Source of the DNA: Patescibacteria group bacterium | GTDB taxonomy: Bacteria > Patescibacteriota > Gracilibacteria > UM-FILTER-43-11 | NCBI GenBank assembly: GCA_018813295.1 | Contig: JAHJBZ010000014.1 | Span: 1 to 64,000, forward strand | DNA length: 64,000 bases | Direction of reading: 5' to 3' | Translations under genes and position numbers: made by a program | The notes under the pieces: generated by a model | What the model was told of the DNA's origin: nothing | The model's database searches: none | Seen by the model: the letters and a program-made list of their open reading frames with translations, nothing else | Part shown: piece by piece, positions 49,956 to 57,912 of the stretch | Numbering within the stretch: position 1 is the stretch's first letter | How the letters are laid out: the number at the start of each line of letters is the position of its first letter

Positions 49956-50333
49956 ATGGCTGACAAAATTGATAAATCTAATAATGGAGGCCAGTCTGAA
50001 AAGCCTGCTGCAGAAGTTGTTGAGAGTCCTCAGCAGATCTCTGTAAGGTGCAGGGACGCTATAATGCTGATGTTGGCATATTATGAAGACAGGCTTCCTG
50101 AGGGGGTTGCCTTGCAATTTGAACATCATGTATTTGGAGATGATGATTCTGACGGTGGGTGTAAAAGGTGCCAAAAATTTATGGAGGAACGTTTTCCGTC
50201 TCCACCCGCTCCAAGCATTATGAAGGATGGGGAATATGATTTGGATGCACTTCGTGCATCAGCTGAAAGAGGAGTTCCTGAAGCCAAGAGCTTGCTTGCG
50301 AGAGCGCTCAGGGAACAAGGTGAAGAGCAATAA
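49956..50333 (+). CDS. Small protein with zf-HC2-like motif
   Basis: 125 aa. Residues ~35-75 (AYYEDRLPEGVALQFEHHVFG then GCKRCQKFMEE) resemble the anti-sigma zinc-finger zf-HC2 pattern, His followed by CxxC, with a ~10-residue insertion (DDDSDGG). The C-terminal ~35 residues (DLDALRASAERGVPEAKSLL) look like a Sel1/TPR-like helix pair. No membrane segment, unlike classical anti-sigma factors, and no sigma gene is adjacent. Metal binding is inferred. Confidence 0.6.
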   Translation: MADKIDKSNNGGQSEKPAAEVVESPQQISVRCRDAIMLMLAYYEDRLPEGVALQFEHHVFGDDDSDGGCKRCQKFMEERFPSPPAPSIMKDGEYDLDALRASAERGVPEAKSLLARALREQGEEQ

Positions 50334-50363
50334 ATTATTTTGGGAGTTTCGTTTCGTATCCGC

Positions 50364-50432
50364 CGCGGTGGATACCTGGAATTAGCATGTCTGTTCTGCT
50401 GACTCCACGTGCAACATGGAGCCAGCAAGAGG
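50364..50432. repeat. R6 element
   Basis: GGTGGATACCTGGAATTAG then hairpin CTGCTGACTCCA/TGGAGCCAGCA, between convergent genes, followed by a T-run on the plus strand; probable terminator. Confidence 0.65.
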
Positions 50433-50437
50433 GGTTT

Positions 50438-51394
50438 TTATTTACGATTTTTCGGCTCCTTATATTTTAATCCCAACTTTTCAAACACCTCTTTTTCGGT
50501 TTTACCGGCTATATATTCGCCATCTTTAAATAGGCCGTATTCGTTTAGTAGGTAGCCTTTTTCGATAGCCACTTTTCGCATCATTACGTTGTATTCTTTA
50601 CTTCCGGTGAAGTATAGAAGGGCTGCTCCGTAACTTTCTTCAGGTACAAATCGGATGTCGATTTGGAGTTTGTTTGGGAAAATTACAAATGAAATTTTTG
50701 TTTCGCCACTCGCAAGAATTGTGAGATCAGGGAAGGATTTTCTGATCGGTTTTTCCGCCTCCTGTGCGGCTTTTTTTGTGTCTACGACAAGGATGTCGAG
50801 ATCGCCGACTGCTAGTGCACCTCGCCGGTAACTGCCACATATTTCGACCTGCGAAACGCCTTTAATTTTCTTGAGAATGGTGACGAGTTTTTTGGCGATT
50901 GGTTCGAGATCTTTTTTGATATGACGTTTCTTTTTTTGCTGATCGGTTTTTATGGCCTGCAAGATGTTTGCGATGATTTTTGGACCGAAGCCAGGTATGG
51001 AAACTAATTCGTCATTTTTGGCAGCTTTGATTAGATCTTTTTTGGACTTTATACCCGCTAAAAAATACAATTTACCGACTCTACCAGCCCCGAGACCAGG
51101 AATTTTCAGCATGTCTCGGACGGATTTTGGCACTTGTAACCTTAGATCTTCCAAAAAATGGATGTGTCCTGTTTTTATGTATTCCAGAATTTTATCGGCC
51201 AATGCATCGCCAATGCGGTTAATCTGGAGTAACTGTTTTTTGGTGGTTTTGTTGGTAATTGGGTCTGCCTCTTCCATCAAAACTCTCCCAGCCTCTCTGT
51301 ATGCACGAATGCGGAAAAATCCCTCGCCCATTATGCCCATAAGATCGGCTATTTCGTTGAATAGTTGATAGATTTTTTTGTTTAGAGGAGTCAT
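50438..51394 (-). CDS. polX: DNA polymerase X family core (no PHP domain)
   Basis: Family X repair polymerase. N-terminal helical 8-kDa-like domain (~1-80; FFRIRAYREAGRVL), helix-hairpin-helix motifs (LKIPGLGAGRVGKLY, VSIPGFGPKIIANI), and the nucleotidyltransferase core with GSYRRGALAVGDLDILV (two metal Asps) and LQIDIRFVP (third Asp), then YFTGSKEYNVMMRKVAIEKGY. 318 aa from ATG 51394. Common bacterial PolX has an extra C-terminal PHP 3'-5' exonuclease (~570 aa total), which is absent here. The -10 TATAAT is 6 nt before ATG, so the mRNA should be leaderless. Confidence 0.88.
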   Translation of the reverse strand: MTPLNKKIYQLFNEIADLMGIMGEGFFRIRAYREAGRVLMEEADPITNKTTKKQLLQINRIGDALADKILEYIKTGHIHFLEDLRLQVPKSVRDMLKIPGLGAGRVGKLYFLAGIKSKKDLIKAAKNDELVSIPGFGPKIIANILQAIKTDQQKKKRHIKKDLEPIAKKLVTILKKIKGVSQVEICGSYRRGALAVGDLDILVVDTKKAAQEAEKPIRKSFPDLTILASGETKISFVIFPNKLQIDIRFVPEESYGAALLYFTGSKEYNVMMRKVAIEKGYLLNEYGLFKDGEYIAGKTEKEVFEKLGLKYKEPKNRK

Positions 51395-51400
51395 GGTTTG

Positions 51401-51406
51401 ATTATA
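51401..51406 (-). promoter_or_regulatory. Extended -10 of polX
   Basis: TGCTATAAT on the minus strand, 6 nt before ATG 51394; transcription would start at the start codon. Confidence 0.55.
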
Positions 51407-51432
51407 GCAGAACACGGGGGGCAAAACACAAT

Positions 51433-51470
51433 CCCCCGAAGGCGCGCAATCGATTGCGCGCCTTCGGGGG
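51433..51470. repeat. R1 palindrome in a divergent promoter region
   Basis: Perfect 38-bp palindrome, half CCCCCGAAGGCGCGCAATC, between the divergent polX and aminopeptidase genes; centre ATCGAT differs from other copies but is still symmetrical. Confidence 0.8.
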
Positions 51471-51480
51471 CGTGAAAATA

Positions 51481-51509
51481 TTGTGAATCAACAGGCTTTC
51501 TGCTATCGT
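51481..51509 (+). promoter_or_regulatory. Promoter of the aminopeptidase gene
   Basis: TTGTGA, 17 nt, TATCGT. It lies inside the longest possible ORF and argues for the ATG at 51543. Confidence 0.45.
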
Positions 51510-51542
51510 AGTCCCGAATTATTTTATAAACAAAAAACGAAT

Positions 51543-53045
51543 ATGATGACAAAGCAAGATATTCTTAAACTTCTTGATACTAAAAATCAAAATCTTCCTA
51601 AAATCAGTACGGACTCACACTTCCAAAAATATGAGCGGGTTAATGTACTTGTTTTTGAAGGTGAAGAAAAAGATGCAATCAAGCAATTCCCTTGTTTAAA
51701 AGGGCAAAAGGACCTTGGCAAGACAAAGGATTTAAGAGAGATAATATGCGGTAAACAAATTTTCTGGATTCATGGACTTGGCAAAAGGGAAAAAATTACC
51801 AACCGTGAGATTAGAAGGATTTTTGGGAAAATTTATCTCGGTGCGCTTTCCGGTAAACCTAAAAGAGTTGTGATTACCTGCCCTGGGCAGTGGGCGGAGT
51901 TAGCGGCTTTGGGGATTCATGTTGCCGCGCTCGATCCATCCATTTATAAGCCAAAGAAAAAAGATGACAAAAAAGAGCCGGCGCCGGAAGTGGTACTAAT
52001 TATGAAAGCAAATGAGGAGGCAAAGGCAGGAGTGGCGATCAAAAAAGGACAAATTACCGCTGAAGGAAAGAATTTAATGAGAATTCTGGGAGCTTTGCCG
52101 CCTAATATTCTGAGTACGGAAATGTATGCCGAGGTGATTAAATCTTTGGCGAAACAGTGGAAGGTAAATTGCAAACATGTTGCAAAAAAAGACCTGAAAA
52201 AATATGAACTTTTGAATGCAGTTTCCGAGGGTAGTGGGCATGATTCTCAACTTCTTGTGCTGACTATTCATCCAAAAAAAGGTAAAACTAAAAAGAGTAC
52301 TGCGCTTGTTGGAAAAGGGCTTTGTTATGACTCCGGCGGACTGCAGGGAAAACAAAATTACATGAAATCCATGAAGGAAGATATGGCAGGTAGTGCTTCT
52401 GTTTTGGGGACTATTTTGAATATTGTGAAAAACAACATTCCGCTTAAGGAAACGACTTATTTTTTACTCCCGCTTGCAGAAAACATGATGGGCTCTGCGG
52501 CAATGAAAGCCGATGATGTTTGGATGGCTGGTGACGGGCAGACCGTTGAGATAATTCATACCGATGCGGAAGGTCGTTTAGCGCTTGCTGATGCCATTTG
52601 TTATGCAAAAAATAATTTTAAGGACATCTATCGTTTCTACACAATTGCCACTTTGACTGGTAGCTGTATTATCGCTTTGGGTGAAATTTACACCGGTATT
52701 GTTTGTAATAATGAAGACCTTAAAAAACAGATCGAGGAAGCAGGAAAAGAAAGTGGCGATCTGGTACACGGATGCCCATGGGATATGGAATATGATGACA
52801 ACAATTCACCCGTCGCAGACATTGCGAACCTTGGCGAAAAGGATCGTGATGCCGGCTGGATTAAGGCGGGGCTTTTCTTGTATCGCTTTGTACCGAAGGC
52901 TAAAAATGAGAAAGACCAGGCGGAATTTTGCCATGTGGACATCGCCGGTTCCATCGATATGAAAGGTGCGGGAAGATCGTGGAGAAGAAAGGGGTTTTCT
53001 TCGGGAGTTGGAGTTTGCCTACTTTCTGAATTGTTAGGAAGATAG
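51543..53045 (+). CDS. M17 leucyl aminopeptidase
   Basis: Dinuclear-metal M17 aminopeptidase that trims N-terminal residues in the cytosol. The catalytic C-terminal domain shows LVGKGLCYDSGGL (Lys and Asp ligands), KEDMAGSASVLGTI, LPLAENMMGSAAMKADDVW and IIHTDAEGRLALADAI (canonical NTDAEGRL, with Asn replaced by His). N-terminal ~170 residues form the variable domain. 500 aa from ATG 51543; the upstream in-frame extension to 51483 overlaps the promoter and is rejected. Stop followed by an R5/R7 repeat block. Confidence 0.9.
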   Translation: MMTKQDILKLLDTKNQNLPKISTDSHFQKYERVNVLVFEGEEKDAIKQFPCLKGQKDLGKTKDLREIICGKQIFWIHGLGKREKITNREIRRIFGKIYLGALSGKPKRVVITCPGQWAELAALGIHVAALDPSIYKPKKKDDKKEPAPEVVLIMKANEEAKAGVAIKKGQITAEGKNLMRILGALPPNILSTEMYAEVIKSLAKQWKVNCKHVAKKDLKKYELLNAVSEGSGHDSQLLVLTIHPKKGKTKKSTALVGKGLCYDSGGLQGKQNYMKSMKEDMAGSASVLGTILNIVKNNIPLKETTYFLLPLAENMMGSAAMKADDVWMAGDGQTVEIIHTDAEGRLALADAICYAKNNFKDIYRFYTIATLTGSCIIALGEIYTGIVCNNEDLKKQIEEAGKESGDLVHGCPWDMEYDDNNSPVADIANLGEKDRDAGWIKAGLFLYRFVPKAKNEKDQAEFCHVDIAGSIDMKGAGRSWRRKGFSSGVGVCLLSELLGR

Positions 53046-53046
53046 G

Positions 53047-53190
53047 TGTTTGAATTGTGATTTGTAATTGGCGTAGAGACGTTGCAATGCAACGTCTCTA
53101 CGTTTTTTGGTGTGGGTTAACCCCCGTAGAGACGCGATTAATCGCGTCTCTACATAACCAAACATAAATACAAAATCGCAATTCAAACAA
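53047..53190. repeat. Composite R5 pair within R7-type arms
   Basis: Outer arms GTTTGAATTGTGATTTGTA / ACAAAATCGCAATTCAAAC enclose two R5 palindromes: 53073-53101 (half GTAGAGACGTTGCA) and 53126-53153 (half GTAGAGACGCGATT). The first may terminate the aminopeptidase transcript (T-run follows). Confidence 0.75.
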
Positions 53191-53215
53191 CGTGACTTAT
53201 GAGGCCATAAACCCC

Positions 53216-53244
53216 TTGATTTTTCGGCTGTTTTTTGGTATAAT
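53216..53244 (+). promoter_or_regulatory. Promoter of the 1361-aa gene
   Basis: TTGATT, 17 nt, TATAAT with extended TGG; 41 nt before the ATG. Strong match. Confidence 0.7.
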
Positions 53245-53285
53245 TATTAGATTTAATCTACCCAAAATAAAAACAAAACCAAAAT

Positions 53286-56200
53286 ATGGCCGTAGCAACT
53301 GGTACAAACACCGCAGTTGATCAGCAAGAGTTACTGAAGCATCAAGAACAATTGCAAAAGGCACGTGAAGACCTGCAGGCTGCTATTGAACTAGAGGATA
53401 CCAGCTTGATGCAGGATGCAATATCAGAGCTACAAAAGGCATTTAACGCTGGTGATGAAAGTTTGTATGGCCCTCTTAAGCAGGCAAATGTGCAATTAAA
53501 CCGGGCTAAAGTGGCTGAGACCGTTGGCCTTATTAAGACTGGTGTTGAGGGTGCTGATGTTGAAACTGCTAAAGGTATTTTAGAAAAAGTGCGTGGAGGG
53601 ATAGAAGAGGTGTTAAGCGGAATTAAGAAAGCTATTGAAGGTGAGGAAGAAGCTGAGAAAATAAGTGAATCGGCTTATGAATTGGAGCATTGGACTCATG
53701 GATATATCTCTGCAGAAAATAAAGACAGGGCTTTGGGTGATTTAAGCAAGTTAAAAGATGAGGCCGAAGCTGCAACGGAATTATCTGAAGAAGCAGTTAA
53801 TGAACTGAGGCTTCTTAAGTCTGATTTAATAAAAGATCACAAAAAGGATACTAATATTGCAAGGGCAATTGATGAAATTATTGCTTTGGCAGAAAGTAAG
53901 TTGCCAAAGCCTGCATTGGCAGCTGAAGAATCAGAGGAGGAGCCTGATGAAATTGTTTTACAAAATTTTCTTGGTAAAGAATTTACTATCAACTGTGAAA
54001 GTGTTGATTCTGCTCTGCAAAGTTTACACCAGCTAAGGCAGGCAATTGAAGCTGGTACTGTAACTGAAAAAGAATTGACGGATTTAAAAACGGTGAAACT
54101 AACCTTGTTAACTGAAGACTTTCCAGGAGATGAAGATATTGAAAAAGCGATGAGCGCAATTATATCTTTGGTGGCAGAACGTGTTGCGAAAGCAGAAGGC
54201 GCTGATATGTTTGCAAGTTTAGCCGGAAAAGAAAAAGCTGAGCCTGAAGTGCCGACTGAAATAGAAGAAATGAACAAGACTCAGCTCCAGGCGCATATAA
54301 AAATCCTCAAGAAAAATGTTGATAAGGCTATAAAATCGGCAGATAAAGTGGCGGCTAAAGGTGAATTGGATGAAGCTACAGCTCTTTTTAAGAAGAAGTT
54401 TGGAAAGGAGCCGGTGATACCATCGGCAGATGCAGACACTTACATAAAACCAGCATTGGCAGGTTTTGAGCCTCTTGAAGAACCGGATTGGGACTCGGAA
54501 CAAGATGTAAGAGATCTGATTGAGGATATTAAACAGGATTTGAAAGTAGCTAGAAAATCAGGAATGGGTGTTGGAGATTTGGAGAAAGATTTGGCAGCTG
54601 TAGAGGAGTATTTTGCAAGAAGTTTTAAGAAACCAGTTAAGAAAAAAGCTCCGGCTACAGCTGTATCAACAGCTGCTCCTACGACAGCTCCGGCACCAAC
54701 CACGACTCCTGCTACTGCACCTGCAGCAACGCCTGTAACAACTTCGGTTGCTCCAACTGCACCAACCGCAACACCAACAACCGCTCCTGCAACACCAACA
54801 ATGGATCTTCCAGAAGATATGCCACAAGTTATGAAGGATGTGGTTACAGAAGTGATCGCCGGTGATTCACGCCTAGAGGCTGTATTCGGTACTGCATGGG
54901 CGCTTTACAAGGGTCTTGCTAGAACAAGTGTTCTTGATGATGAGCAATTAGCCACAATCCGTAATCATTTCCAGGAATTGGAAAGAACTGCCGAGCATCC
55001 TCTTATGCCAGCGGACAGAAAGGCTGCGAAGGTGAAAAGTGATATGGAAAAGGCTATGGCAGATATTTCAGGAATTTTGGATAGGAAAACCAGGAGAGCG
55101 ATTGCAGAGGATGTGGGCAGAAGGAGAACGCTTAGAACATATTCAACTCAAGCGCCAATTTTGAAAGGAGAGCTTGATAGTTTGGTAACAGAAGAAGATG
55201 TGCAAAAACGACTTGATGAGATGTTTGGAATTTTGGAATTAGATCCAGCATTGTTTGGCAAAAATGCTGATTTTGTTCGAAAATTTCAAGAGGGTGTAAG
55301 GGGTGTTCTTTTTGAAGACGTACCTAAAAAGCTGCTCAAGAGAGATGTTAAGGATTTAGCAGAGCGGGTTCAGTCAGTGGGAGGAATGGATATTTGGGAA
55401 GCGGCTACCAAGGGCAAGGATTTAAAAGATATTGTAATGGCAGATAGGATTGATGGCATATTTGGCCTGTTTGAAAGAAGGGTGGGCAAAAGTGTTGCTG
55501 ATTTTATTGCCAACCCACCTACTGCTGAACCAGCGGAAGAAGTTGTGCCGGCGGAAGCTTATGAAGAAGAACCGGAATTGGAATTAGAATTGGATGAAGA
55601 TACAACACCTGCGGCTCCTGCAGCTCCAACTCCGACAGCAACCGCGGCTCCTGCAGTTGCGCCGGTTGCAGCCGCAAGACCGAGAAGAGCAGCTGCGGAA
55701 CCATTGCCAGATACAACAACTAGGCCGCGTAGGGCGCCGGACAGTATGACGGGACCAAGGTTGCAAAGAGAGATTTCAAAAATAATGAATGAGGTGCTTT
55801 CTGATCCTCAGTTATTCAAACCTGATTCAGACCCTGTAAGCCGTGCGATACAGGTTTTGATTACAAGAGAAGTTACTGAAGGTAGGTTGGATTTGGATGA
55901 GCTTAAAGGCTTTTTACAAAAACCAGGGGCTATTGTTAATGCGAGAGTAAATGAACTTGTGGATAACAACAATCGAACACAATTAAAACAATTACTAACC
56001 AGGACAAGGCGAGAACAGAATAAGCTGAAAGATGATATTGACGATGCGCGAAGCCAAAAAACTAAAGACAGAGTGAAATTAAGTACAGATGAGCTTAGTG
56101 CGCTGGATGGTCAAATTGATGATTTGCGCACCCGACTTAATGAAAGTGAAGATGAAATAACCCGCATAACAACAGCAATTGATTTAAAAGCTGGTAATTT

Positions 56201-57371
56201 GCGTTATAAATCCACTATGCAGGCTCTTTCTATGATCAGGCTTCATATAGCACAGGAAAGCGGTGAATCGCCGAGTGATTTGGGCATTATGCAGGATGTT
56301 GATAATCTAATTGCTCAGCAGACAGAGGCAATTTATAAGCAAGGATTTTTAAACAAAGCAGGAAGGGTGGTATATGAATTTTTAACTGTTGGGGGTTTGT
56401 TTAAGCCTACACTGAATGAAACATTAATAACCCTAGGAAAGAAGGCCCCTGAATTCGAATCTATTGGTCCGGAAAAAATGGCGGTACTTGCTAAATCATG
56501 GAATAACGAAACTGGTGTTCAGTCGTGGATTGATGGCTTGAAAGATAATGTTGATGTAAAAATGACAAAAACCGTGCCAGCTCTTATTGCTTATTTGGAA
56601 GCGGCTTTAAGAAACGGGAATATAACTTATGTGAATGGTAATTCACTGGCTACATTTGAGGGTTTAATAAAACATTTAAAAACTGCACGCCATAATTACA
56701 TTACAGATAAGGTTGCAGATAAGATTGGGCCAGATATGGATGATGTGGACAGGATGAAGTTATATTTTCAGGAACTACAAAGAGCAACAATTGATCAAAG
56801 TAAAATTGATTTGAGGGTTATTAGAAATGCCGGTTGGGGCAGAGGAGCAGTAAAAACTCTTGGCAGTGCTGGTGTGCTTGGGTTAGCGGCAGGTGCAACT
56901 GCTATTGGTGGCCCACTTACAGGCGCATTAGCTGCGGTAGGTTTAGCTGGCGGTGCGGTAAGTGGTTATAAATCTATTGCGGATGCAGACCCAAAAAAGA
57001 AGGAGATGTATGGAAGGGTTACGAAACGTGCGTTAGCTACAACTTCGATAATGTGTGGAGCTGCAGCAATTGGAGGAGGTTTATCCACCGTTGCCTTACC
57101 GGCAATATTAGGAGGTGCAACCTTATCAGCTGCTCTGCCGATTAGCTTACTCGCAGGCAGTGCACTCGGCATAGGTGGTGTTTTCTCACCTGAATTATAT
57201 CAATATAGAGAGCAAATTAAAAAAGCTGCAGGCGTAGGTGGAAAGGGGGCTTACCTGTTTGGCAGGGGGGCAGTAAGGTTCGCATCTATCCCCCTTTCTC
57301 CAATACTAATTTCTAGGTATGGATTTATAAATTATTTGAAATGGTGGGGTGGGGGAAAAATGAAGGGGTAA
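53286..57371 (+). CDS. Giant helical protein with glycine-zipper C-terminus
   Basis: 1361 aa, family not recognised. Long helical/coiled-coil N-terminus contains two related ~75-aa segments (~155-225 and ~235-300; RALGDLSKLKDEAEAATELS versus SALQSLHQLRQAIEAGTVTE, each ending in a D-x-x-I-x-x-A helix) and a second pair (~340-385, ~405-455, each ending FGKEPV / FKKPV). Pro/Thr/Ala linkers sit at ~460-515 and ~775-820. Two helical domains follow (515-770, 820-1150). The end (~1190-1300) is rich in Gly/Ala hydrophobic segments (VLGLAAGATAIGGPLTGALA, IMCGAAAIGGG, LLAGSALGIGGVF) that could span a membrane. No signal peptide. First gene of a co-directional run. Confidence 0.75.
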   Translation: MAVATGTNTAVDQQELLKHQEQLQKAREDLQAAIELEDTSLMQDAISELQKAFNAGDESLYGPLKQANVQLNRAKVAETVGLIKTGVEGADVETAKGILEKVRGGIEEVLSGIKKAIEGEEEAEKISESAYELEHWTHGYISAENKDRALGDLSKLKDEAEAATELSEEAVNELRLLKSDLIKDHKKDTNIARAIDEIIALAESKLPKPALAAEESEEEPDEIVLQNFLGKEFTINCESVDSALQSLHQLRQAIEAGTVTEKELTDLKTVKLTLLTEDFPGDEDIEKAMSAIISLVAERVAKAEGADMFASLAGKEKAEPEVPTEIEEMNKTQLQAHIKILKKNVDKAIKSADKVAAKGELDEATALFKKKFGKEPVIPSADADTYIKPALAGFEPLEEPDWDSEQDVRDLIEDIKQDLKVARKSGMGVGDLEKDLAAVEEYFARSFKKPVKKKAPATAVSTAAPTTAPAPTTTPATAPAATPVTTSVAPTAPTATPTTAPATPTMDLPEDMPQVMKDVVTEVIAGDSRLEAVFGTAWALYKGLARTSVLDDEQLATIRNHFQELERTAEHPLMPADRKAAKVKSDMEKAMADISGILDRKTRRAIAEDVGRRRTLRTYSTQAPILKGELDSLVTEEDVQKRLDEMFGILELDPALFGKNADFVRKFQEGVRGVLFEDVPKKLLKRDVKDLAERVQSVGGMDIWEAATKGKDLKDIVMADRIDGIFGLFERRVGKSVADFIANPPTAEPAEEVVPAEAYEEEPELELELDEDTTPAAPAAPTPTATAAPAVAPVAAARPRRAAAEPLPDTTTRPRRAPDSMTGPRLQREISKIMNEVLSDPQLFKPDSDPVSRAIQVLITREVTEGRLDLDELKGFLQKPGAIVNARVNELVDNNNRTQLKQLLTRTRREQNKLKDDIDDARSQKTKDRVKLSTDELSALDGQIDDLRTRLNESEDEITRITTAIDLKAGNLRYKSTMQALSMIRLHIAQESGESPSDLGIMQDVDNLIAQQTEAIYKQGFLNKAGRVVYEFLTVGGLFKPTLNETLITLGKKAPEFESIGPEKMAVLAKSWNNETGVQSWIDGLKDNVDVKMTKTVPALIAYLEAALRNGNITYVNGNSLATFEGLIKHLKTARHNYITDKVADKIGPDMDDVDRMKLYFQELQRATIDQSKIDLRVIRNAGWGRGAVKTLGSAGVLGLAAGATAIGGPLTGALAAVGLAGGAVSGYKSIADADPKKKEMYGRVTKRALATTSIMCGAAAIGGGLSTVALPAILGGATLSAALPISLLAGSALGIGGVFSPELYQYREQIKKAAGVGGKGAYLFGRGAVRFASIPLSPILISRYGFINYLKWWGGGKMKG

Positions 57372-57419
57372 TTAATTTTTTACATTTGACTTTTGACTAT
57401 TAACCTTTGACTTAAACAC

Positions 57420-57758
57420 ATGACAGAAGAAATTGACACATCATCGTTTGATCCAAAAGAATTTATTGATTCTTTGATTAGCGAAATGGGTATGGCAGAT
57501 AGAGAGCCTGAAGAATTGGCGGAGATTAGAGGTGCTATCGAGCAACAAATGAATCATATAGTTTTAAAAACTACTGCAATTTACCTTGAACCCGAGGTTA
57601 TTGATGAAGTGCTGGAGGAGCAAAAAGATACGGAGGATTTTATGTATTTAGTAAGCCGTTTTATTAAATTCAGCCCGCGCGTACAGCTTGCAATTTATGA
57701 TGAGCTGGATGAATTTAAGGAGCAAACTTTGGAGGCTTTTAATATTTTGAAGACTTAA
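57420..57758 (+). CDS. Small acidic helical protein
   Basis: 112 aa, acidic. Pattern EFIDSLISEMGMADREPEELAEIRGAIEQQMNHIVLKTTAIYL followed by EVIDEVLEEQ resembles the small DUF5663-type proteins of CPR genomes, but I cannot confirm it. 48 nt after the 1361-aa gene, so probably co-transcribed. No membrane segment. Function unknown. Confidence 0.65.
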   Translation: MTEEIDTSSFDPKEFIDSLISEMGMADREPEELAEIRGAIEQQMNHIVLKTTAIYLEPEVIDEVLEEQKDTEDFMYLVSRFIKFSPRVQLAIYDELDEFKEQTLEAFNILKT

Positions 57759-57763
57759 ACCCC

Positions 57764-57855
57764 CACGCTGGCTCCATGGCTTTGCCTGGAGTCAGCAACA
57801 GTCTGCTGAATCTAGGCTCGCTGACTCCACGTACAACATGGAGCCAGCGAGAACT
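57764..57855. repeat. R6 element
   Basis: Two hairpins: CGCTGGCTCCA/TGGAGTCAGC and CTCGCTGACTCCA/TGGAGCCAGCGAG. Lies between two co-directional genes of the giant-protein run. Confidence 0.7.
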
Positions 57856-57912
57856 TAAAATCCCAAACCTCCCAAATAACACTTATAAATTTACAACTCT
57901 CAAAACAAAAAG

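Noticed and set aside
22112-51470. All R1 palindromes as simple terminators
   Set aside because: Copies at 22112 and 51433 are in divergent promoter regions and 45202 is inside a gene, so this explains only some of them.
51483-51542. N-terminal extension of the aminopeptidase
   Set aside because: It overlaps a good promoter and shows no similarity to M17 N-termini.
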